From assembly GCF_019734885.1 (NCBI RefSeq), contig NZ_JAAXCM010000064.1, positions 109,912 to 173,911 of the forward strand: a stretch of DNA of 64,000 nt, given 5' to 3'. Source of the stretch: Pseudocoprococcus catus (GTDB lineage Bacteria > Bacillota > Clostridia > Lachnospirales > Lachnospiraceae). The translations under genes were made by a program, and so were the position numbers. The notes beneath the pieces were generated by a model, which was not told the DNA's origin, made no database searches, and worked only from the letters and a program-made list of their open reading frames with translations. This document shows, piece after piece, positions 17,280 to 26,077 of this stretch. How positions within the stretch are numbered: the stretch's first letter is position 1; each line of letters opens with the position of its first letter.

Positions 17280-20200
17280 TTAGATTTCTGCGATATCAAT
17301 CACGGAAAGTGTCTCCATATTGGCATTTTCAAGGCTTGTTACCAATGCTGCCGCTGTATCCAAGGATGTCAGACATGTGCATCCTGTCTCAATGGCATTT
17401 CGACGGATCAGGAAACCATCTCTGCTCTTATCACGACCCTGTGTCGGTGTATCGATAACAAGGTCGACTTCACCGGCAAGGATCAGATCCAGCGCATTTG
17501 GTGAGCCTGCAGAAATCTTTTTGATCTTGATGGCAGGAATGCCATTCTCAATGAGCTTATCTGCAGTGCTGCGGGTTGCATAGATGGTATAACCCAATTT
17601 CTGGAAGCGTGCTGCGATCGGTACTAATTCATCTTTGTCCGCATCATTGACTGTACAGATCATCTTCTTTGTCCGCGGCAGATTGATGCCGGCACCGATA
17701 AATGATTTGTACAGGGCTTCCTCAAATGTCTTGGCAATACCAAGAACTTCGCCCGTTGACTTCATTTCAGGTCCAAGGCTTGTCTCGGCACCACGCAGTT
17801 TCTCGAATGAGAATACCGGCTGTTTGATGGCAATATAATCTGCTTTCTTCTGAAGACCCGGCTCATAACCAAGCTCTCTGATCGTCTTGCCCACGATACA
17901 TTTTGATGCAATATCGACAATCGGAATACCTGTTACCTTGCTGATATAAGGTACCGTACGGCTTGAACGAGGGTTTACTTCAATAACATAAACCTCTTCT
18001 TGATATACAATAAACTGAATGTTCAGAAGACCTTTGACATGCAGGCCTTTCGCCAGTTTCGCTGTGTAGTCTTCAATCTTGTCAATAACGGCATCGCTCA
18101 AATGCTGTGCAGGATAGATGGAAATACTGTCACCGCTGTGGATACCGGCTCTCTCAATATGTTCCATGATGCCAGGGATCAGGACATCTTTGCCGTCGCA
18201 GACACCATCCACTTCGACTTCCTTACCCATCAGATACTTATCGATCAGGATCGGATGTTCCTGAACTGTCTGATTGATAATATTCATAAATTCGACAATA
18301 TCGCCGTCATTAACTGCAATCTGCATACCCTGTCCGCCAAGAACATAGGAAGGACGGATCAGTACCGGGTAACCCAGATGGTTGGCTGCCTTCAATGCTT
18401 CTTCTGTTGTGAATACTGTTGTGCCTGCAGGTCTCGGGATCTTACACTTCTCAAGGATTTCATCAAACAGCTCTCTGTCTTCAGCTGCATCTACATCCTC
18501 TGCCTGTGTACCGTAAATCGGCACACCCATCTTCATGATGGCCTGTGTCAGTTTAATGGCTGTCTGGCCGCCGAACTGAACAACCGCACCGTCCGGATGC
18601 TCCAAACGAACGATATTCTCCACATCTTCAGGTGTTAATGGTTCGAAATACAGTTTATCTGCAATATCAAAGTCCGTGCTGACTGTTTCCGGGTTGTTGT
18701 TGACAATAATTGTCTCATAACCGCAGTCTGCGAATGCCCATACACTGTGAACGGAGCAGTAGTCAAACTCTATACCCTGACCGATACGGATTGGGCCTGA
18801 ACCCAGTACAAGGACTTTCTTACGCATCTTCTCGCCAACTTCAACTTCATTTTCATTGCCGAAGCATGAATAATAATATGGTGTTTCGGATTCAAACTCA
18901 GCTGCACATGTATCAACCATCTTGAATGCTGCAACGATATCGTTTCTGTAACGATAAGCTTTCACTTCTGCTTCGGACTGATGTGTAAACTCAGCAATGG
19001 CCTTATCAGGGAATTCCATACGCTTTGCTTCTTTCATCAGTTCAACAGACATCGGCTCTGTTTTCAGACGCTGTTCCATCTTGACAAGGTTGGCGATCTT
19101 ATCCAGGAACCAGAGATCGATCTTATTGATGGCATGGATTTCTTCCAGTGTATAACCACGACGAATAGCCTCTGCGATACAGAAAAGACGTCTGTCATCA
19201 ATTCTATATAAATGTTCTTTCAGTTCTTCATCTGTCAGCTCATGGTATTTGCCGTAATCCAGGCTGTAAATATTCTGTTCCAGAGAACGGATGGCTTTCA
19301 TCAGCGCACCTTCGAAATTCTGGCAGATACTCATAACCTCGCCTGTGGCTTTCATCTGAGTCGTCAGTGTACGTTTCGCTGTAATAAATTTATCAAAAGG
19401 CCATTTCGGGATTTTGACAACCACATAATCAAGGGCCGGTTCAAAGCTGGCGTATGTTTTGCCGGTAACCGCATTCTTGATTTCATCCAAGGCATAACCC
19501 AGAGCGATCTTGGCAGCAACTTTGGCGATCGGGTAACCCGTTGCCTTGGAAGCTAACGCTGAAGAACGGGATACACGCGGATTAACCTCGATAACACAAT
19601 ATTCAAAACTGTTTGGATTCAGTGCATACTGTACGTTGCAGCCGCCGTGGATATCCAGTTCCTGAATGATGTTCAGAGCAGATGTACGAAGCATCTGATA
19701 CTCTTTATCCCCCAGAGTCTGTGAAGGTGCCACAACGATACTGTCGCCTGTATGAACGCCCACAGGATCGATATTCTCCATATTACATACGGTAATGCAG
19801 TTGCCGTAGCTGTCTCGGATTACTTCATATTCAATTTCTTTCCAACCGCCGATATAGCGTTCAACAAGGACCTGACCGACACGGCTCAGTCTCAGACCAT
19901 TGCTGGCAATATCATGCAGCTGCTGTGCATCATGTGCAATACCGCCGCCGCTGCCGCCCAGTGTATAAGCTGGTCTGATAACAACCGGATAACCGTTCTT
20001 CTCTGCAAAATCAAAACATCCCTGAAGTGTTGTGCAGACTTCACTGGCTGCACATGGCTCGCCGATCTTCTCCATTGTCTCTTTGAATGCCAGACGGTCT
20101 TCGGCTTTCTTGATGGTCTGTGAAGAAGTACCGATCATTCTGACACGATTTTCAACCAGGAATCCGCTCTCATCCAGCTCCATAGCCAGATTCAGTGCAG

Positions 20201-20480
20201 CCTGTCCGCCAAGTGTCGGAAGAATGCTGTCCGGTTCTTCTTTCTTGATAATCTTCTTCAAAACCTCTGTTGTCAGCGGTTCAATATACACTTTGTCCGC
20301 AATCTGTTTATCCGTCATGATGGTTGCCGGATTGGAATTGACCAGTACAACCTCAATACCTTCTTCTTTCAGAGAACGGCAGGCCTGTGTACCTGCATAA
20401 TCAAACTCTGCTGCCTGTCCTATGACAATCGGACCAGAACCAATAACCAGAACTTTTTTAATACTATTATTCTTCGGCAT
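17280..20480 (-). CDS. carB: Carbamoyl-phosphate synthase large subunit
   Basis: Uses ammonia from CarA, bicarbonate and two ATP to make carbamoyl phosphate for pyrimidines and arginine. The 1066-residue protein shows the two homologous ATP-grasp halves, with KVLVIGSGPIVIGQAAEFDY at the start and KVLVLGSGPIRIGQGIEFDY near residue 555. An MGS-like allosteric domain closes the C-terminus (IDTPTQGRDKSRDGFLIRR). Length is standard. Its start overlaps the end of carA by 14 bases, indicating a coupled operon. It ends 22 bases before the candidate ANTAR hairpins. Confidence 0.97.
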   Translation of the reverse strand: MPKNNSIKKVLVIGSGPIVIGQAAEFDYAGTQACRSLKEEGIEVVLVNSNPATIMTDKQIADKVYIEPLTTEVLKKIIKKEEPDSILPTLGGQAALNLAMELDESGFLVENRVRMIGTSSQTIKKAEDRLAFKETMEKIGEPCAASEVCTTLQGCFDFAEKNGYPVVIRPAYTLGGSGGGIAHDAQQLHDIASNGLRLSRVGQVLVERYIGGWKEIEYEVIRDSYGNCITVCNMENIDPVGVHTGDSIVVAPSQTLGDKEYQMLRTSALNIIQELDIHGGCNVQYALNPNSFEYCVIEVNPRVSRSSALASKATGYPIAKVAAKIALGYALDEIKNAVTGKTYASFEPALDYVVVKIPKWPFDKFITAKRTLTTQMKATGEVMSICQNFEGALMKAIRSLEQNIYSLDYGKYHELTDEELKEHLYRIDDRRLFCIAEAIRRGYTLEEIHAINKIDLWFLDKIANLVKMEQRLKTEPMSVELMKEAKRMEFPDKAIAEFTHQSEAEVKAYRYRNDIVAAFKMVDTCAAEFESETPYYYSCFGNENEVEVGEKMRKKVLVLGSGPIRIGQGIEFDYCSVHSVWAFADCGYETIIVNNNPETVSTDFDIADKLYFEPLTPEDVENIVRLEHPDGAVVQFGGQTAIKLTQAIMKMGVPIYGTQAEDVDAAEDRELFDEILEKCKIPRPAGTTVFTTEEALKAANHLGYPVLIRPSYVLGGQGMQIAVNDGDIVEFMNIINQTVQEHPILIDKYLMGKEVEVDGVCDGKDVLIPGIMEHIERAGIHSGDSISIYPAQHLSDAVIDKIEDYTAKLAKGLHVKGLLNIQFIVYQEEVYVIEVNPRSSRTVPYISKVTGIPIVDIASKCIVGKTIRELGYEPGLQKKADYIAIKQPVFSFEKLRGAETSLGPEMKSTGEVLGIAKTFEEALYKSFIGAGINLPRTKKMICTVNDADKDELVPIAARFQKLGYTIYATRSTADKLIENGIPAIKIKKISAGSPNALDLILAGEVDLVIDTPTQGRDKSRDGFLIRRNAIETGCTCLTSLDTAAALVTSLENANMETLSVIDIAEI

Positions 20481-21552
20481 CTTTATTGACCTCCATCATG
20501 TCTATGAATTTATCGAAAAGGAACGCTGTATCCTGTGGACCCGGGCAGGCTTCAGGATGGAACTGCACCGTAAAAATATTCTTGCCAAGGTAATGCAGAC
20601 CTTCTGTGCTGGCATCATTGGCATTAATGAAACTGATCTCAGCTACATCTTCCGGTACTGTCTTATCTGCTACCACATAACCATGGTTCTGTGAAGACAT
20701 ATACACACGGCCTGTTGTCAGATCTTTGACCGGATGATTGGCACCTCTATGCCCCCATTTCATCTTTCTTGTATCAGCGCCATTGGCCAGCGCCATCAGC
20801 TGATGTCCAAGACAGATTGCAAAAATCGGAATATTTGTTGCATAAAGCTTCTTCAGTTCTTCAATGATCGGTCCGCAATCCTTTGGGTCGCCGGGGCCGT
20901 TTGACAGCATAATACCGTCCGGATTGGAAGCAATAATCTCTTCGGCAGATGTATACGCCGGATAAATCGTTACTTCACATCCGCGCTCATTCAGGGATTT
21001 GGCAATGTTTTTCTTTGCGCCGAAATCCATCAAAGCTACTTTCATGCCGTCACCCGGAAGGACTGTCTTCTCCTTGCAGCTGACACGTTTTACCGCATCT
21101 GTTACTTTGTAAGCCTTAATCTTCGGAAGAACCTCTTCCAGAACAAAATTTTCATTGGTTGTGATCATGCCGTTCATTGTACCGTAGTTTCTCAGACGTT
21201 TTGTCAATGCACGTGTATCAATGCCCTGGATGCCGGCGATATCATGATCCACCAGAAATTTTTCAAGTTTATCTTCACTTCTGAAGTTGCTTGGGCTATT
21301 GGAGATCTCTCTGACGATATAACCGTCTACATAAGATTCCGGATCCTCCATATCCTCATAACATACACCATAATTGCCAATCAACGGATACGTCATAACG
21401 ACAGACTGGCCGCAATAGGACGGATCTGTTAAAATTTCCAAATAACCTGTCATAGATGTATTAAACACAATTTCACTGATAACTTCTCTGGTAGAACCGA
21501 TGCTTTCTCCTTCATAAACAGTACCGTCTGCCAAAATCAGAAACGCTTTCAT
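20467..21552 (-). CDS. carA: Carbamoyl-phosphate synthase small subunit (glutaminase)
   Basis: Hydrolyses glutamine and channels ammonia to CarB. The 361-residue protein has the CPSase small-chain N-domain and a class I glutamine amidotransferase domain with nucleophile Cys in PIFAICLGHQLMALA and His/Glu in FTVQFHPEACPGP. The ATG at 21552 has a GAGAAAGGATCAGGTG ribosome region. It is the first gene of carAB. A hairpin followed by ten T residues stands 30 bases upstream (21583-21633) and could be an attenuator. Confidence 0.97.
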   Translation of the reverse strand: MKAFLILADGTVYEGESIGSTREVISEIVFNTSMTGYLEILTDPSYCGQSVVMTYPLIGNYGVCYEDMEDPESYVDGYIVREISNSPSNFRSEDKLEKFLVDHDIAGIQGIDTRALTKRLRNYGTMNGMITTNENFVLEEVLPKIKAYKVTDAVKRVSCKEKTVLPGDGMKVALMDFGAKKNIAKSLNERGCEVTIYPAYTSAEEIIASNPDGIMLSNGPGDPKDCGPIIEELKKLYATNIPIFAICLGHQLMALANGADTRKMKWGHRGANHPVKDLTTGRVYMSSQNHGYVVADKTVPEDVAEISFINANDASTEGLHYLGKNIFTVQFHPEACPGPQDTAFLFDKFIDMMEVNKDAEE

Positions 21553-21582
21553 TTTCTCACCTGATCCTTTCTCCTAATTTGC

Positions 21583-21633
21583 AAAAAAAAAAGATAATTT
21601 CATGTCAAAAATAGAAAAGACAATAACATGAAA
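21583..21633 (-). terminator. Hairpin with T-tract in the carAB leader
   Basis: TTTCATGT pairs with ACATGAAA over a 20-base loop, followed shortly by ten T residues, just upstream of the carA ribosome site. The stem is AT-rich. It may be an attenuator or only a leader structure. The rest of 21634-21969 holds no gene I can support. Confidence 0.4.
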
Positions 21634-21969
21634 CCTCTTTTTTTAAGTTAATAAATATAAACAAGAAATGGAGAGTTTTGTATAAATATGCATTTTCAAA
21701 CTTTGCGAATATAACCACATCATTGATACTTCCACTCCTGTCCTTTTTTGTAAATAACTTCCAAAAGTCACTTATATTCAATATCTTTCGACACTGAATT
21801 TTAAACTGCATGAAGTATACCATAGATTAAAAGCAAATTCAACCTAAATAATTATATGATTATCTGAAAATTTTTGTATGCATAATTTTTCACATAATGC
21901 ATGCTTTCTCCGTCATCTTTTCGTCAAATATGCATATAATAAATCAATTCCCTATTGAGGTTTACGCCC

Positions 21970-23238
21970 ATGGCTTCATCCCCAGTTCCTGTTATGCCGG
22001 CTCAGGTATCCGCCGCTTCCTACGGTCGCCTGCAGCTTGCCGTCACAGGCCGCAATGATTATACTCCCATCGAAAATGCCATAATCCAGATTACAGATAC
22101 CGGAAATCCAGACAATATTATTGAGGAACTGACAACAGATAATTCCGGTGAAACACCCACCATTGAATTGCCTGCCCCTCCTGTTTCTTACAGTCTGGAG
22201 AGCAGCAGTGCCCAACCCTATTCAGAGTATAATTTCACCGTTCAGGCTGAAGGTTATTCCAATCTGACAATCAGCGGTGCTCAGATACTAGCCAACGTTA
22301 CTGCCCTTCAGAGCGCCCGACTTATGCCCCTGACCAACATCGAAGCTTCTCCGATCGTTGTACCGCCTCATACCCTATACGGTAATTTCCCGCCTAAAAT
22401 CGCAGAAGCGGAAATCAAAGATGTCTCTGAATCCGGTGAAGTCGTACTAAGCCGTGTTGTCATTCCCGAAACCATCATCGTCCACGACGGACCGCCTACA
22501 GATACCAGAGCTGCCAATTATTATATTCCATTTAAAGAATATATCAAAAATGTCGCTTCCAGTGAAATCTACGCCACCTGGCCGGAATCCTCCATTATCG
22601 CCAACTGTCTGGCCATTATCTCCTTCACCCTCAACAGAGTGTTCACTGAATGGTATCGCAATAAGGGTTATAATTTCACTATCACCAACTCCACTGCCTA
22701 CGACCATTTCTTTGTCTATGGAAGAAATATTTTTGAAAACATATCCGAAACAGTGGATATGATTTTCTCCAACTATCTCTCCCGTCCGGGTGTCCTGCAG
22801 CCGATTCTCACCCAGTACTGTGACGGTCGCCGGGTCTCCTGCCCAAACTGGATGAGCCAGTGGGGCTCTAAGGATCTGGGCGAACAGGGCTATTCACCCA
22901 TTGAGATTCTGCGCTATTACTACGGGGATGATATCTATATTAATTCTGCAGAACAGATCAGCGGCATTCCAAGCTCCTGGCCGGGTTACGATCTCACCAT
23001 CGGCAGTTCCGGCCAGAAGGTCCAGCAGATGCAGGAACAATTAAACCGTATCTCCGATAATTATCCAGCTATTCCGAAAATAGCGGCAGACGGCATCTAT
23101 GGCAATCAGACCGCAGAGGCTGTACGGACCTTCCAGAAAATCTTCAATCTCCCTCAGACCGGGGTGACGGATTATGCCACATGGTATAAGATCAGCCAAA
23201 TCTATGTGGGGGTATCGCGAATCGCCGAATTAAACTAA
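21970..23238 (+). CDS. Peptidoglycan-binding protein with C-terminal PGB_1 domain
   Basis: A 422-residue protein of a Clostridia family usually annotated as peptidoglycan-binding or spore-cortex-lytic-like. An N-terminal beta domain (YGRLQLAVTGRND onward, about residues 15-100) precedes a central region with YCDGRRVSCPNWMSQWGSK and FTLNRVFTEWYRNKGYNF that resembles SpoIID/SleB-like wall enzymes. It ends in a PG_binding_1 domain (IGSSGQKVQQMQEQLN, DGIYGNQTAEAVRTFQ). There is no signal peptide. The ATG at 21970 is used because TTGAGG lies 9 bases upstream; an upstream TTG in frame is that ribosome site itself. It stands alone on the plus strand, divergent from carA. A sporulation role is an inference. 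Confidence 0.8.
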   Translation: MASSPVPVMPAQVSAASYGRLQLAVTGRNDYTPIENAIIQITDTGNPDNIIEELTTDNSGETPTIELPAPPVSYSLESSSAQPYSEYNFTVQAEGYSNLTISGAQILANVTALQSARLMPLTNIEASPIVVPPHTLYGNFPPKIAEAEIKDVSESGEVVLSRVVIPETIIVHDGPPTDTRAANYYIPFKEYIKNVASSEIYATWPESSIIANCLAIISFTLNRVFTEWYRNKGYNFTITNSTAYDHFFVYGRNIFENISETVDMIFSNYLSRPGVLQPILTQYCDGRRVSCPNWMSQWGSKDLGEQGYSPIEILRYYYGDDIYINSAEQISGIPSSWPGYDLTIGSSGQKVQQMQEQLNRISDNYPAIPKIAADGIYGNQTAEAVRTFQKIFNLPQTGVTDYATWYKISQIYVGVSRIAELN

Positions 23239-23268
23239 AAATTTTGAGCCGAAAACAAATAGGCTTTG

Positions 23269-23437
23269 AATAACAGAAAATGAAACAGACAGCACATAGG
23301 CACAGTCTGGTCATATTTCATGTTCTTTGTCCGTTAAAACAACGCACACCCGTGCGAAACGTTTCAACGGACAAAGCCATAGATATGACCATTCCATTGT
23401 TCCAGTCATTCTGCTGTCTGTTTCATCTTCTGTTATT
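23269..23437. repeat. Fold-back element, family B, copy 1
   Basis: The left arm contains AATAACAGAAAATGAAACAG, ACAGTC, GGTCATAT and CTTTGTCCGTT; the right arm has their inverted counterparts. The centre reads GCACACCCGTGCGAAACGTTTC. The inverse of this centre occurs at 30635-30715 with entirely different arms. It lies between convergent genes, so it may also terminate both. Confidence 0.75.
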
Positions 23438-23445
23438 TTCTTTCT

Positions 23446-23661
23446 CTATCTGCCGTTTTTCAGTTTTTTCATATAGTCTATTTTCAGCTGGTTGGATTCT
23501 TCCTGACGCTTTATCTCATCTTTCAGATGCTGTACATATTCTCTGGCCAGTTTGACGCCGCCGCTGACGGCCAAATCCTCATGCTGCTCCATTTCATCCA
23601 GCCACTGCTGGAAGGATTTTTCCTGAATATCTCTGTATGTATGGTCCGGTTGTATAAACAT
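23446..23661 (-). CDS. Small acidic/helical hypothetical protein
   Basis: A 71-residue protein with a good ribosome site (AGGTGGGGTAATA before the ATG). It is rich in Glu/Gln/Lys, with a predicted helical pattern (QEKSFQQWLDEMEQHEDLA, then LKDEIKRQEESNQLKIDYMKK). It follows hipA by 18 bases, so it is probably on the same transcript. No family recognised. It could be unrelated to the toxin system. Confidence 0.55.
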   Translation of the reverse strand: MFIQPDHTYRDIQEKSFQQWLDEMEQHEDLAVSGGVKLAREYVQHLKDEIKRQEESNQLKIDYMKKLKNGR

Positions 23662-23679
23662 TATTACCCCACCTTAAAT

Positions 23680-24963
23680 TCATTTTGTAATATAAGCAAT
23701 TCCACCTTTTGACAATATCTTTTCTTTTAATTGCTCTGTCCGAAATCCCTTGTCCATCAATTGCTCATTTGCCTCATTGATTGCTTTTAAAAATTTTCCG
23801 CTCATTGAATCAAATCTTTTCATTGCGATATTTTTTCCAAGGCCAACTTTTTTTGCTTCCTTTTCAAAATCACCTTTTCTTATGTCAGAAAGTTTATAGA
23901 CATCGCCAACACGTAATGCCATTTTTTCAGTACTTGTTTCATACACTATCGTACTTACTATATCATAAGCTGGCGCAAGACGTATCAACTTTAAATCTTC
24001 ACTGTATAACAATGACAAGTTTTTTACATGATTATCGGTATTTCCAATTAAATAATTAAATACACATATATCCCACAGCTTTAACTGATCCTCAATTGGT
24101 GAAGCTGAATAATTACGCAATATCAAAAACATCTTCACTAAATACTCTTCATTATTCGTTTCATATTTGTCACTTGAAGCTATGCCCAATGCCTGGGCAA
24201 AATCTTCTTGATGAAGTCTATAAGGAATTGTTAACCCATTTATTTTTTTGTTATTGACAGAAATTTTTCTATCATATCTTTTTGTTGCAAAAAGTACGTC
24301 TTCACTATCAATACCTGTCGTTTTTACAATAAAACTTTCGGGAACTTCTATTCCTAATTTTTTTGCTGTCAACAAACATAATTGTTCATTTGCTACAATG
24401 TTTTTTAACCTTACATGACTTTGTTTGACTATATGTGTACTCGGTGCATCCCCATATGGAAGATACCATTCATCTTTTTCATTATCATAATACAATCCAA
24501 CTTTTCCTGATGCCCCTGTCAATGATAGATGCGCTTTTGTAACAAGTTCTGCAGATTCCGTTGCACCTTCCTGCGCCAATCTTTTTACTTCTTCAGCCGA
24601 CAATTTACGATATGAAGATTCAACATTTTCATCTTCCTCAGAAACAACTTTTATAGCTCCAAGGCACTCCCTTCCGAGATTAGATAAAATTGATATATAA
24701 TCAGTCTCATCTTTATGGAGCCAATTTGCAACACATCTTCTAGTAAATCCTTCTGGAAGTAATCCTTCAAAAAATTTTTTTGTTCTATCCGAATTAAAAC
24801 TTTTTTCTTCTAATGGCAAACTAATAGATATAGGTCTGCATTCAGGCCACTCGAGATACCCATCATCATAAATAAATTCTGCGCCCCCATCTTTATACAC
24901 CAGAATGTGTCCAACCAGATGACTTTTCCCGCAAATTTCCATGTATATTTTTAATTTCTTCAT
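23680..24963 (-). CDS. hipA: HipA-type serine/threonine kinase toxin
   Basis: A 427-residue protein. HipA kinases phosphorylate translation factors such as glutamyl-tRNA synthetase and are held in check by HipB. Visible are the N-terminal subdomain (couple_HipA type), a Gly-rich loop HLSLTGASGKVGL at about 146-156, the catalytic loop GNTDNHVKN (Asp310, Asn315) and the metal-binding PAYDIVS (Asp334). These line up closely with the catalytic residues of E. coli HipA, so the kinase looks intact. It lies 3 bases after hipB. The region is clearly more AT-rich than its neighbours, suggesting acquisition by transfer. Confidence 0.9.
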   Translation of the reverse strand: MKKLKIYMEICGKSHLVGHILVYKDGGAEFIYDDGYLEWPECRPISISLPLEEKSFNSDRTKKFFEGLLPEGFTRRCVANWLHKDETDYISILSNLGRECLGAIKVVSEEDENVESSYRKLSAEEVKRLAQEGATESAELVTKAHLSLTGASGKVGLYYDNEKDEWYLPYGDAPSTHIVKQSHVRLKNIVANEQLCLLTAKKLGIEVPESFIVKTTGIDSEDVLFATKRYDRKISVNNKKINGLTIPYRLHQEDFAQALGIASSDKYETNNEEYLVKMFLILRNYSASPIEDQLKLWDICVFNYLIGNTDNHVKNLSLLYSEDLKLIRLAPAYDIVSTIVYETSTEKMALRVGDVYKLSDIRKGDFEKEAKKVGLGKNIAMKRFDSMSGKFLKAINEANEQLMDKGFRTEQLKEKILSKGGIAYITK

Positions 24964-24966
24964 GCA

Positions 24967-25179
24967 CTACCCTCTCTTTTCTATGCATAAATCCAATCCA
25001 AGAACATTCGCAAGCATTATTGCCTTCTCAATTTCTGCCGTTTTTTTCCCTCTTTCTAACTGTGATATATAAGTCACACTCACCCCTGTAAACTCAGCTA
25101 CAAACTCCTGTGTATAACCCAGTTCTCTTCTTCTCTTTCGTATTATCTGTCCAAAATCAGCTGCGTTTTTAATCTTCAC
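24967..25179 (-). CDS. hipB: HipB-type XRE antitoxin/repressor
   Basis: A 70-residue Cro/C1-type helix-turn-helix protein (LGYTQEFVAEFTGVSVTYIS with LERGKK). It should bind and neutralise HipA and repress the operon at the three palindromes upstream (25203-25298). The start is taken as the GTG at 25179, because GAGG lies 8 bases upstream. A GTG at 25188 in the same frame would overlap that ribosome site. Confidence 0.88.
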   Translation of the reverse strand: MKIKNAADFGQIIRKRRRELGYTQEFVAEFTGVSVTYISQLERGKKTAEIEKAIMLANVLGLDLCIEKRG

Positions 25180-25202
25180 AGTATACACCTCATAATAAAT
25201 TC

Positions 25203-25214
25203 AGTCGTACGACT
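25203..25214. promoter_or_regulatory. HipB operator O1 (proximal)
   Basis: AGTCGTACGACT palindrome with a TAAATT extension on one side. Centred 40 bases from O2. Confidence 0.75.
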
Positions 25215-25237
25215 AAATTTTAGTAATTAGTTTATAT

Positions 25238-25259
25238 AATTTAGTCGTACGACTAAATT
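25238..25259. promoter_or_regulatory. HipB operator O2 (perfect palindrome)
   Basis: A perfect 22-base palindrome with half-site AATTTAGTCGT. It is the best of the three copies. Confidence 0.8.
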
Positions 25260-25276
25260 TCAGCGATTTCAAAATC

Positions 25277-25298
25277 AATTTAGTCGTACGACATAATT
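25277..25298. promoter_or_regulatory. HipB operator O3 (distal)
   Basis: AATTTAGTCGT followed by an imperfect second half (ACGACATAATT). Centred 39 bases from O2. Confidence 0.7.
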
Positions 25299-25378
25299 TA
25301 TTATATATTTTTCTTTATTTAATTGTCAACCACTACATTTCCTTAATTACGCCACAGGCTTAGCATTGATATTCTGCT

Positions 25379-26077
25379 TCATCTTTCATGCTGCACCCCC
25401 GACAACCACTGCTCCACCACCCGGTTAAATACCTTCGGATTCTCACTGGCTATAAAATGGCTGCCCTCTATAATAGCCAGCTTTGCATTGGGCAGCGCTT
25501 TGGCAATCTCCTTTGTGTGAGATTCCTTAATCATATCCTTCGTTCCGGAAATAACAAGAGTCGGAACCGTAATCTTGGACAATTCTTCTGCCTCAATATT
25601 CGGATCATTCACCATCAATCTCAACATTTCCACATTTTTCCTCGCCCCAGCTGATTTTGAAGCGAATTTCGAGACTATTCTGTAACCAATCTCAATCGGG
25701 ATCTGCGTGATAGGCTTTACACCTTTCGGGTTCAGATTGCCTCCGTTTAATATCAGAGCCTTTACCCTTTCAGGATATTTAAGAACGAACTTCATAGCAA
25801 TATTTGCCCCATCTGAAAAACCAAGAATCACTGCCTTTGAAATGTCAAGCTCATCCATAAAATCCTTCAAATCATCCGCAAACTGAGCAATGGTAAATGG
25901 CGCCGTTCCCCTGGGTGACTGTCCATGTCCTCTTGTATCCACCACAATCACACGATAATTCCTGCTGAAATAGTCCATTTGATGTGCAAAATAAGAACCA
26001 TCCTCCCCGTTTCCATGCAGAAGAATCATCGGTTCGCCTTCCCCTTTTTCCTGATAATGCAGTTTTATCTCCATCAC
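25379..26077 (-). CDS. Alpha/beta hydrolase
   Basis: A 232-residue soluble hydrolase. Oxyanion-hole region ILLHGNGEDGS, nucleophile elbow GFSDGAN (Ser of GxSxG), acid residue in ISGTKDMI and catalytic His in EGSHFIASE are all present, so it should be active as an esterase, lipase or related enzyme. The substrate cannot be read from the sequence. Its start overlaps the stop of the upstream ferredoxin gene by 4 bases (translational coupling). Confidence 0.88.
   Translation of the reverse strand: MMEIKLHYQEKGEGEPMILLHGNGEDGSYFAHQMDYFSRNYRVIVVDTRGHGQSPRGTAPFTIAQFADDLKDFMDELDISKAVILGFSDGANIAMKFVLKYPERVKALILNGGNLNPKGVKPITQIPIEIGYRIVSKFASKSAGARKNVEMLRLMVNDPNIEAEELSKITVPTLVISGTKDMIKESHTKEIAKALPNAKLAIIEGSHFIASENPKVFNRVVEQWLSGVQHER

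Noticed and set aside
21605..21823. 72-residue minus-strand reading frame in the carA leader
   Set aside because: AT-rich chance frame without a ribosome site, overlapping the leader hairpin.
21930..21970. Upstream ATG suggesting a frameshifted longer N-terminus of the peptidoglycan-binding protein
   Set aside because: That ATG is in another frame, while the ATG at 21970 has a proper ribosome site; no frameshift is needed.
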